From: Symbiodinium natans
Lineage: Eukaryota > Sar > Dinophyceae > Suessiales > Symbiodiniaceae
NCBI GenBank assembly: GCA_905221605.1
Contig: CAJNDS010002548.1
Location: forward strand, 231,001 to 295,000
Direction: 5' to 3'
DNA length: 64,000 bases
Every line of letters begins with the position of its first letter. Position 1 is the stretch's first letter. The position numbers and the translations under genes are program-made. The notes beneath the pieces are model-generated. The model was not told where the DNA came from, made no database searches, and worked only from the letters and a program-made list of their open reading frames with translations. Below, piece by piece: positions 48,583-57,546 of this stretch.

Positions 48583-49774
48583 CTACTGCTCGGGACCCTT
48601 TCTTTTCTGACCCCTCTTCTCACCCTCAGCCTCCTTGTCCTCATCCTCCAAGAGCTCCACCACAGGTGCTTGAGATGGATCCACACCGGGCACTGGCATC
48701 GGGTGACTCGGCATCCCACCCTGAGCAGCAGCAAGCTGACTCCCCAAGCTGGCCAATAAGGGCATCAGGCCAGCCATCACATCTTGGCTGCGTGTAAAAG
48801 ACTCTTAAAGCAAAACAAAACAGCCGACTGTGTGTATAAAAAAATTTTATGTGGCAAGCCAGGTACCTCCAGACCCTGCAGCTCCACTGCTCTGCCCTCC
48901 CTGAAAGATATTCACCACGATCGACGGGGCTTGGGCTGGTGCCGGCCGGGGCTTGGGCTGGGGCTTGGGCTCCTCTCGCTTTCTCTTGCATAGTCCCATT
49001 CCCAAAGCCACTGGGTCCACTCGAACCATAGGAACTTTCGGTTGCTGGAAAGCCCTGGGCAGTGGGATCGAGGGTTGCAAGTCGCCCCCTGGCCACTTCC
49101 GCTCATACCGAGCCACCTGAGTTGCTTAAAACAAAACAAAAAATCAGGAGTGCACGAAAATACACTCCTGAAAACAGCTAAGTCACCGTGGTGCTGCTGT
49201 ACCCTCGCTCCAAGCCCCGAATTCGCCTCATCTGGCCCTTGCTCTTCTTGATCTTCTTCTTGACCGGGGCCTTGTCCTTCTTCTGCTTCTTCTGATATGC
49301 TTTTACCCTGGTGAGCATGTGCTTGTACTGCTCTCCCTGGCCAGTCCAGCTCTTGTTGCCCGAAGTGCCTCGCTTCCAATACTCCCAGTTCCTCTTGGTA
49401 GCATAGAAGGCGACCTTTGCTGCTTGCTCAAGTTAAATGATCATTTTCAAAAGTTAAAAAATACCCTAGCTGGGAGACCCGAAAACCTCCCGAAAATATT
49501 CAATGCAAGCCACACATGTGGGGTTTGCACACCCTCCTTTTCGGAGGTAACTCTTCGTCTCGCAATAGTCGCAATCCCTGAAGGCATGCACATGGGCCCC
49601 TGTCTTTGGATCCACCACTGGGTCCTGGGTCTCTGAGCTCTCATCGCCCGACTCATCTTCAGACTCGGGCTCGTCGCCCCTTGAAGGGCCAAATTTGCCC
49701 TTGTCGTCCCTTGGAGGGCCTTTGCCCCCGTCGCCCGTAGGAGGGCCTTGATCGACCGATGCCATGGCAGACAT
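48583..49774 (-). CDS. Four-exon gene, Cys-rich and basic protein of unknown function
   Basis: Proposed exons on the minus strand: 49774-49487, 49414-49187, 49116-48867 and 48782-48583. These total 966 nt, so the model stays in frame (321 aa) with AG|GT-type junctions and introns of 72, 70 and 84 bp. Exon 1 is acidic, then has a zinc-like cluster (C-x2-C, then C-x4-C-x2-C, in DCDYCET...GGCANPTCVAC). Exon 2 is aromatic then Lys-rich. Exon 3 is Pro-rich (PKPQPKPRPAPAQAP). Exon 4 ends in a Glu/Lys-rich tail. The start could be 49774 or 49765. I do not recognise the family; the composition suggests a nucleic-acid-binding protein. The last exon could also splice onward, because TAG follows CAG. 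Confidence 0.7.
49117..49186 (-). other. 70-bp intron carrying a CAGGAGTG/CACTCCTG hairpin
   Basis: The intron starts GTGACTTAGC and ends AACTCAG (minus strand). The stem is formed by CAGGAGTG and CACTCCTG near 49145-49170. It shares a TGTTTTGTTTT-rich 3' part with the 84-bp intron at 48783-48866. Confidence 0.65.
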
Positions 49775-49852
49775 CCTATATGTACAGCTCAAACCCTCTA
49801 GACAAAGCTCTGGGCTCGAGAGGCATCCACTGCAAAAAAGAACATGCCCCAA

Positions 49853-50612
49853 AACTGCAAGGCGTCAAAACTGCTGCACAGGAGCTGGCAAGCTACCCGA
49901 AAAAAGAGAGGCACACTGCAAAAACGAACATGCACCAAACCTGCTGCAAACGAGACCGGTCCTTCTGCATGGACCGAGCTCCCATGAAGCTGCCAGGAGG
50001 GTCACCACCTCGGCACGTTTATGTATATATATATATATATATACATATATATCCATATGTAATATACACATAACATATATATATATATATATAGGGTTTA
50101 GGGTTTAGGGGTCTAGGGGTCTAGGGTTTAGGGGTTTAGGGCTTCAGGGGTTTAGTGATTTTTTGGAAGCATGTCGATCTTTGCACTGCAACTACACGTG
50201 CAAGAAGGTCGTCACCTACAACACGAAACATGAGCACTTCCATCTTCTGGGCACCTCGCTGGTCCCATGGCATCGCTGTCAAAATGTCTATAGACAGGAC
50301 ACACAGAAATGGTTTCTTTCTGCTCCTGAAAACAGAAAAAAAACAGGAGCTTCTCGGCAAAGAAAAAAACATGCCTCCATGTTGCACAAAGCAGTAAATG
50401 GCTGCAGCAATCCCTGTCAAGCTCAAACATGTGCACAGGCAGAGCAAGAAACTTCAGAAAGAAGACTGACTTTGTGGCCACTCTTGCAAATGGGCTAGGT
50501 GTGTCTGCTGCCTCTTGTCGAAGGCAACAATCCAGAAGTTGCATGCTTAGCGTGCCGAAATTTTCAATGGAACAACTCGCTTTAGGCCTCGGTGTGCCTA
50601 AACAAGGAGTGC
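49853..50612. other. Spacer with (TA)n and degenerate telomere-like tract
   Basis: Contains (TA)n at about 50025-50092, degenerate TTTAGGG sequence at 50091-50160, and a GCTCCTG...CAGGAGC stem around an A-rich loop (about 50321-50350). No gene is recognised. Confidence 0.65.
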
Positions 50613-51845
50613 TCAGGGCATCTGTGCATAAATCCATGCACGAACATCTGCAGTGCTCTCCTTGTTCCGGAGCTTCTGCAGAGCTTCGTCGCAAATCTTT
50701 GAGAGCACATCCTTGGGACACTCGTGCCCCTGGATGCTGAGGATCGCCTTCTTCTGCTCCTTCGCTCCATCTTTCCAGATTGCTCGGAAGCAATAGCTGT
50801 TGTTGCTGTTCCTGTACTCCTTTCGAAGTGTCGCCTCCTCTGGCCAGGAGACAGCAGCTTCAGCCTCAGGCTCTGGTGCAGCAGGCTCTGGGCCGGCAGC
50901 CTCTGGGCCGGCAGGCTCTGGGCCGGCAGGCTCTGGGCCAACAAGCTTTGTCACAGACTTGGCCACTGCAGGCTTCTTTTGGCTAGCCTTAGCCCCTGCA
51001 GGCTTCTTGAGGGCCTTCTTGGGCCCAGCCTGAGATTCCAACTTGGCCACGAGAACCAGATTGGGGATCTCTGTCTGCTTCTCTTCGCCATCCGAAAATT
51101 TTGCCACCAAGAAGCCATCCTGGCCCATGCTCATTTGTCCCACCTCTTGGGAATCTCCGGTGATCTTCACTAGGGCAGGCTTGGACATATCCGCGTGGTA
51201 AATTACCTGAGGTCTCGTCGAGGCCGAAGGAAGCTGGTACTTGGCTTTGATGCTGCTTGTTGGGCCTGCCGTTGGCACAACACAGCTCGATGCCTCAGTT
51301 AAGCGATCTTCGGAGCTCAGCGAAATGTGTGGAGTCAGCTGCCTCTGCACCGGCAGTGTGGATGGGGCGCTCTTACTGCGACTTCGTGACCTCGGAGCAG
51401 GGGACTTTGGCTTGGGGCTGACAGGGTCGCTGCCTCTCGAAGCCACACTCTTCCTCGAAGCATGGTCTGCAGACGTCAAGAGTTCTGGCAAACCAAGCTG
51501 GTTCCGGATGAAGACACAAAGCTTCTTCACAGAGGGGGTCAGTCGCTCTCCTGTTTTGAGATTTCTGGCACGACTGAATGTCGTTTTGTAGATCTCATTC
51601 ACTTTGTTTGCAAGTGCAGTGACTTCTTCACCACTGACACCGGGATAGGCCAAGTGAATGGCTCCTTTCAACAACGTTGCTGTGGGCCTGGGGGTTACAG
51701 CAAGCACTTCCTCCAGAAACTCCCCGTACTTCTCCACAAAGCTTTCTGTGCTCAGGAGGACATCGTTGCTGTCTACCCCATTAAAATTGCCTCGCACAAT
51801 CTTAAGCAGGTCTTTGGGCTTGGCTTCGTTGGACCTGCGACTCAT
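50613..51845 (-). CDS. Hypothetical protein with Ala/Pro-rich centre and conserved-looking C-terminus
   Basis: The frame extends upstream to 51959, but that part translates the TA microsatellite. The likely start is MSRRSNEAKPKD at 51845, giving 410 aa. An N-terminal helical region (~1-120) is followed by a Ser/Arg/Pro-rich stretch (SPAPRSRSRSKSAP), a Lys/Ala/Pro-rich part and a GPEPA repeat. The last ~70 residues look folded: strands then a helix (SYCFRAIWKDG...ILSIQG...LSKICDEALQKLRN). They vaguely resemble AP2-type DNA-binding folds, which I do not claim. It lies upstream of the four-exon gene in the same orientation, as in unidirectional dinoflagellate clusters. Further exons past the TGA at 50613-50615 are possible. 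Confidence 0.65.
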   Translation of the reverse strand: MSRRSNEAKPKDLLKIVRGNFNGVDSNDVLLSTESFVEKYGEFLEEVLAVTPRPTATLLKGAIHLAYPGVSGEEVTALANKVNEIYKTTFSRARNLKTGERLTPSVKKLCVFIRNQLGLPELLTSADHASRKSVASRGSDPVSPKPKSPAPRSRSRSKSAPSTLPVQRQLTPHISLSSEDRLTEASSCVVPTAGPTSSIKAKYQLPSASTRPQVIYHADMSKPALVKITGDSQEVGQMSMGQDGFLVAKFSDGEEKQTEIPNLVLVAKLESQAGPKKALKKPAGAKASQKKPAVAKSVTKLVGPEPAGPEPAGPEAAGPEPAAPEPEAEAAVSWPEEATLRKEYRNSNNSYCFRAIWKDGAKEQKKAILSIQGHECPKDVLSKICDEALQKLRNKESTADVRAWIYAQMP

Positions 51846-52183
51846 GGCTGAAGTGTACAGGCCACCCAGAAAAATTCGTTGCACTCTTGAGCCAACAATA
51901 CCAAGGAAGCATGCAACAAAATCCAGCAGATATATATATATATATATATACATATGCATATACCATGCTTTGCATGTTTCCGAAACAGGAGTCCGACATG
52001 ATCAGACACCTGAAATTTGGTTAAAAAAATTAAGCTGCCGTGGAGTCATGAAAACACACACGATATTCAGAACTGGAAGCCTTAAATAAGGTACCAGCTG
52101 GAAGCCTTGAATAGGGCTGTTGCGTCACACCTGGCAAGCTTATTTAAGGGATCCCTTAAATAAGAGCAATTGGAGCTTCAGGG
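51846..52183. other. Spacer with (TA)n tract
   Basis: A TA microsatellite at about 51931-51960, then mixed sequence containing a short direct repeat (CCAGCTGGAAGCCTTGAATA-like). Nothing else is seen. Confidence 0.6.
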
Positions 52184-53606
52184 AACGCACTCGTCAGGCC
52201 CACCCGGCTGAGGGCGCTACATGTTGCTTGTGTTGATTTTGCCGTTGTGGACGGGGAAGGTGGGTGTTTGTTTGTGCGCTTCCCTTGGTTAGTAAGAGCG
52301 AGAACGCCAAGGAAGTGCTTTGCGCATTGCGCGGGCCTTTGTCTGCTAGTAAGAGCGAGAACGCAGCAAAGGTTTGTGCTTTCGATGCATCCAGTTCGCG
52401 TGCGGTTGCTGTGCTGCTTGCTGTGTGGCTTTACCAGCCTGCATGCGTGAGGGCTGTGCTGCTCACTGTGTGGCTTACACCAGCCCTTAGCCTGTTGATG
52501 CGAATAACTGCCCTACACCCAGCAGTAAGCCTGCCTCTCCCGCCCGTGCGTATCAACTCTTTGCAACAGTGGAGTGCGCAATTGCCACGCCCCCTAGCTA
52601 GTACGAGCCTTGCCGCCAGGTGCCCGCACATGCACAGGCTCGAGGTGCACAGGCCAGTCCGGGTCAGGCGTGGCTGTAGGTGCCCGCGCATGCACAGGCT
52701 CAAGGTGCACAGGCCCTTCCGGAAGGCCCAGAAGTCCTTTGGCCTATCAAACTGTTGCCTAAACCCTCCCGGAAGGCTCAGAAGTGATTAGGCTTCTCAA
52801 ATTGCTGCCTGAAAATTTCTCCGGAAGGCCCAGCAGAAGGCCCAGAAATGATTAGGTTTCTCAAACTGCTGTCCCAACAGTTGCCTGAAGGCCCAGAAGT
52901 GATTAGGCTTCTCAAACTGCTGCCTCAACCTTCCATGGAAGGCTCAGAAGTGATTAGGCCTCTCAAACTGCTGCCTAAAACTTCTCCGGAAGGCCCAGCA
53001 GTGTGGCAGTGAGTAGACCTCTCAAACTGCTGCCTAAAACTTCTCCAGAAGGCCCAGAAGTGATTAGGCCCCGCAAACGGCTGCCGGAACCTTCGCCAGA
53101 AGGCCCAGAAGGGATGTGAGGAACTATTGCTTCAGCCTTCTCCAGCAGGCCCAGAAGTGATTAGGCCTTGCACTTTGCTGTGGGTCCCGCATCAGGTGTA
53201 GTCACGGGGTAAGCCTGCTTGAAGTGCTCTCCACAAAAAATCGGCCGCTGCGCGGGGCTCCGAGTTACAAGGCCCCTTGACTCTCACACTTGACGCGCGG
53301 TTGGCTGCAGACCGTTAAGCAGCCTTGGGGGCCTTGAACTGCACCAGGCTAAGCATGCCAGGCCGATAGGCTCCCGGTACCTGGGAAGCACATGAGCCAA
53401 GTGCCAGCCAGCAGCCTTTGGGGCTTTTGTGCCGTCTCAAAAATCGGCCGCTGCGCGGGGCTGTAAGAATATGGCCTCTTGCAAGCAGTGCTCCAGGCCC
53501 GCCCTATGGCCATGAGGTCGAGCCTCAAAACTTTCCGCGCAAACACAAGGAGCCTCCAAATAGGGTACTCCCCTAATAGCTATGTGAGGACGCCCGGACT
53601 CACACA
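52184..53606. repeat. Duplicated ~1.4-kb block, copy A
   Basis: It begins AACGCACTCGTCAGGCC and is repeated at 54035-55503 with only scattered differences. Inside (about 52720-53175) is a degenerate ~51-bp tandem repeat around CCCAGAAGTGATTAGGC and CTCAAACTGCTGCC. Reading frames in it are short and unrecognised. Confidence 0.88.
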
Positions 53607-54034
53607 GCGCCGACGGCAGCATTGTGTAGCTTGCAAGAAGAATCCATTGCCTTGCTCTGGATTGCCTAGAAGTCAACATTTTGCAAGCTTGATGCACACT
53701 CGCATTTTTTAGGCACAACTTCTTCTCGTTGGGAACGCCCGCTCCCAACCGTAGTTAAGCATTGCGTCAACTGAGCCCTCAGTTGTCCTTTACATTAAAC
53801 TTTTGTTGGGAACGCCCGTTCCCTTCCGCAAGAACATAGTTTCTTTGGGTTTCTTGCGCGTCTGTGCAGTACGGATAGCTTCGGCGTAAGGTATCTGCAC
53901 TATGCTGCAAGCGCGAATTAGTTTTACCAAACCTTTAAACTTTGCTGCGCATGGGAAGATAGGAGCATGTTTTTGCCGCAGTCTGAGATCAATGTTTACC
54001 TTTTGAACGCCGTGCATCATTCTCGAATGGCCCA
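53607..54034. other. Unique spacer between duplicated blocks
   Basis: Mixed sequence with a repeated TTGGGAACGCCCG phrase (near 53728 and 53808). No gene is seen. Confidence 0.6.
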
Positions 54035-55503
54035 AACGCACTCGTCAGGCCCACCCGGCTGAGGGCGCTACATGTTGCTTGTGTTGATTTTGCCGTTGTG
54101 GACGGGGAAGGTGGGTGTTTGTTTGTTTGTGCGCTTCCCTTGGTTAGTAAGAGCGAGAACGCCAAGGAAGTGCTTTGCGCATTGCGCGGGCCTTTGTCTG
54201 CTAGTAAGAGCGAGAACGCAGCAAAGGTTTGTGCTTTCGATGCATCCAGTTCGCGTGCGGTTGCTGTGCTGCTTACTGTGTGGCTTTACCAGCCTGCGTG
54301 CGTGAGGGCTGTGCTGCTCACTGTGTGGCTTACACCAGCCCCCCAGCAGAAAGCCTGCCTCTCCCGCCCGTGCAGGGTATCAACTCAACTCTTTGCAACA
54401 GTGGAGTGCGCAATTGCCACGCCCCCTAGCTAGTACGAGCCTTGCCGCCAGGTGCCCGCACATGCACAGGCTCGAGGTGCACAGGCCCGTCCGGGTCAGG
54501 CGTGGCTGTAGGTGCCCGCGCATGCACAGGCTCAAGGCGCACAGGCCCTTCCGGAAGGCCCAGAAGTCCTTTGGCCTATCAAACTGTTGCCTAAACCCTC
54601 CCGGAAGGCTCAGAAGTGATTAGGCTTCTCAAACTGCTGCCTGAAACTTCTCCGGAAGGCCCAGCAGTGGGTCGGCCTCTCCAACTGCAGCCTAAAAATT
54701 TTCCTGAAGGCCCAGCATTGGGTAGACCTCTCAAACTGATGCCTCAAACATCTTCAGAAGGCCCAGAAATGATTAGGCCTCTCAAACTGCTGTCCCAAAG
54801 GCCCAGAAGTGATTAGGCTTCTCAAACTGCTGCCTCAACCTTCCATGGAAGGCTCAGAAGTGATTAGGCCTCTCAAACTGCTGCCTAAAACTTCTCCGGA
54901 AGGCCCAGCAGTGAGTAGACCTCTCAAACTGCTGCCTAAAACTTCTCCAGAAGGCCCAGAAGTGATTAGGCCCCGCAAACGGCTGCCGGAACCTTCGCCA
55001 GAAGGCCCAGAAGGGATGTGAGGAACTATTGCTTCAGCCTTCTCCAGCAGGCCCAGAAGTGACTAGGCCTAGCACTTTGCTGTGGGTCCCGCATCAGGTG
55101 TAGTCACGGGGTAAGCCTGCTTGAAGTGCTCTCCGCAAAAAATCGGCCGCTGCGCGGGGCTCCGAGTTACAAGGCCCCTTGACTCTCACACTTGACGCGC
55201 GGTTGGCTGCAGACCGTTAAGCAGCCTTGGGGGCCTTGAACTGCACCAGGTTAAGCATGCCAAGCCGATAGGCTCCCGGTACCTGGGAAGCACATGAGCC
55301 AAGTGCCTGCCAGCAGCCTTTGGGGCTCTTGTGCCGTCTCAAAAATCGGCCGCTGCGCGGGGCTGTAAGAATATGGCCTCTTGCAAGCAGCGCTCAAGGC
55401 CCGCCCTATGGCCATGAGGTCGCAAAACTTTCGGCGCAAACACAAGGAGCCTCCAAATAGGGTACTCCCCTAATAGCTATGTGCGGACGCCCGGACTCAC
55501 ACG
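54035..55503. repeat. Duplicated ~1.4-kb block, copy B
   Basis: Direct repeat of 52184-53606 at an offset of about 1.85 kb. Its 51-bp repeat part (about 54545-55075) has a different number and order of units. Because 51 is divisible by 3, it shows short frames with a 17-residue period, which I treat as artefacts. Confidence 0.88.
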
Positions 55504-55789
55504 CTGTGTAGCCACACCAGCCCCTTGCCTGCCCCCGCTCGCCGGGGGGGGAGGGGGCGCCTTTTCTTGCACTCTGTTTGCATTGTGCCTTTGTGCGCGT
55601 TCGTACCTTTCTTTCAGTGTGCTTGAAATTTTCTTGCCAGCCCAAAAGGGAGTCCTGAGTGCTATTGCTACGGCCCTGGCGCTTGTGTGGGGACTGTCTC
55701 TACGGACGCGTTGAGCAGTTTAGGTGACGGAGGTTCCTTGCCTTACGGCCTACCCATACTTTCGCTTAATGTCTGTACTAGACGTGGCG

Positions 55790-56292
55790 CAGCATTGCTA
55801 TGGGTGACGGGCAGCTGAGTGATTGGTGAAGGTAGGTTCTTGTTTGCGTTGGTCTCACCTCGCTGGCCTTGCGTTAAGTTGTCTTGCAATAAGGGCCTCT
55901 GCGCTAGCGGTTGCTTCTTTGTAGTCACGACTTCTTTTTCACTCGCTGGCTTGTACAGGTTGGCTCTCAAAGTAGTTGTCCTTGTCTCACACCTAGTCGA
56001 GCCCAACAAGACCGGCCTACTGCGCTACTGATGTAGTAAAGAGGCGTCAGTCCAAAAAAACACATCAGCGGTCCAGTGGGCAGGTCTTGGCAACGGAAGG
56101 ACATCTACTTTGAAAAGCCAAACTGTGCAAGCCAGCAAGTGTTAAAGAAGTTGTAACTGCAAACAAGCAACCGCTAGCGCAAAGGACCTTATTGCAAGAC
56201 AACTTAACGCAAGGCCAGCAAGGTAAGACCAATGCAAACAAGAACCTGCCGGCACCAATCACTTAGCTTCCCGTTACCCATAGCAATGCAGC
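55790..56292. repeat. Imperfect ~195-bp inverted repeat
   Basis: The left arm (about 55790-55983) matches the reverse complement of the right arm (about 56098-56292) at roughly 80-85% by eye, sharing GCCTTGCGTTAAGTTGTCTT and GCGCTAGCGGTTGCTT. About 115 bp lie between. A further ~45-bp segment with AGACCGGCC and GATGTAGTAAA in the spacer recurs directly near 56670-56713. Confidence 0.85.
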
Positions 56293-57127
56293 GTGGAAAA
56301 AGAGCAGTGGGCCCTTCCCCTGCGCAGCTGGAGCAATGGAGAACAACGTGGCAGCGGCATCGGCATCGCGTGCCTCCCACCAAGGCAACAACCAAAACGC
56401 TTGGCAGTAATGCTGCAGAAACTGGAAGAAGGACCTGGGCAAGGGAAAAGACCGGATTAGCATGGAAGGTGGTTTTGATCTGGCAAATAGTTTGCACTTT
56501 GCGAACCGCGCTCTGTGCTCTTTTAAAACAGCACGAATTCTGCTACTACTGGTCTACCATAACCTCTTCGTGTTCTGAGAGAGGGCCGTTTCACCGTAGA
56601 ATTCGATTGTGGTTGCTTTGTTTGGTTTGCTTTGTTGCTCCTCCAAGTAGCTTGATCGTCTTGTCGCAATAGACCGGCCCACTGTGCTGCTGATGTGGTA
56701 AAGGGGCGTCTGCTTTAAAAAAAGAGGAACCGGACAAACTCCAAATGGTATGAGCGCATGCTTGACCTCAAGCGCGTGTGAAGAGAGCGCAACTTGATGC
56801 TGAAACGTATGTTGGGAGCTTCTGGTGATAGTCGAAGCTTTCGTGTTATTCCTGGCTGATGTGCATGCTTTTGTGAAGGTTTTGCCCGCCATTGCTACAT
56901 TGCGGGATCATAAAGTAGTTTGGTGTGGCCACCCTTGAAAAACCTTAGACGCTGCTAGAGATGCAGTCCTTAAAGAGTTTTTTGCTTGTTGGTTTGCTCA
57001 AGAGTTGATGGTGCACCAGACATGTGGCAGGTCCTGGCCGCCCGAATCAATCCACGCATGGGGCATCTTTGTGTTTGCAGGTTTGGCAGGTGATTCGTTG
57101 GGCTGTTGATCCGGGCTTGCGTTGTTC
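56293..57127. other. Gene-free spacer
   Basis: Mixed sequence with several short frames on both strands and no recognisable domain. Confidence 0.5.
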
Positions 57128-57230
57128 CTTGGGATGTTCCCCCTTATACTAACAGTCCTAAATTGGGATTAGAATAGGGGGTACTATACTCGCCATTCAG
57201 GACTGTTAGTATAAGGGGGAACATCCCAAG
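57128..57230. mobile_element. 103-bp MITE-like element with perfect 32-bp terminal inverted repeats
   Basis: The arms at 57128-57159 and 57199-57230 are perfect reverse complements (left arm starts CTTGGGATGTTCCCCC). The 39-bp centre is non-coding. TTGTTC occurs on both sides (57122-57127 and 57231-57236), consistent with a 6-bp target duplication. Confidence 0.85.
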
Positions 57231-57546
57231 TTGTTCCTTTTTGAAGTGCTGGTGTATACTTGAACAGTCAGGTGCTTACTCCCAGGTTGCTCCTCTACAG
57301 GCATTGCAACTACTATAGGGGTCGGATTAATTACTAATGGTATTCCCTTAGGGTCCCTTTGTAATTGTACTATAGTAACCCCCAAAACCCTGTTTTAATT
57401 ATTAAGTCCCCCATACTACATGGATGTACAGTCTTGCGCCCATCTACGACTCGTCGGATAAGGAGGTGACGATGATGAGGCCACTTGTATCTGCAGAATA
57501 GATCGATAATGATATCTGCAGCACATGTGCCATTGGATGATGCAAG

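Noticed and set aside
50613-51959. Extended start of the minus-strand protein at 51959
   Set aside because: The extra N-terminus (MHMYIYIYIY) translates a TA microsatellite; the Met at 51845 is more plausible.
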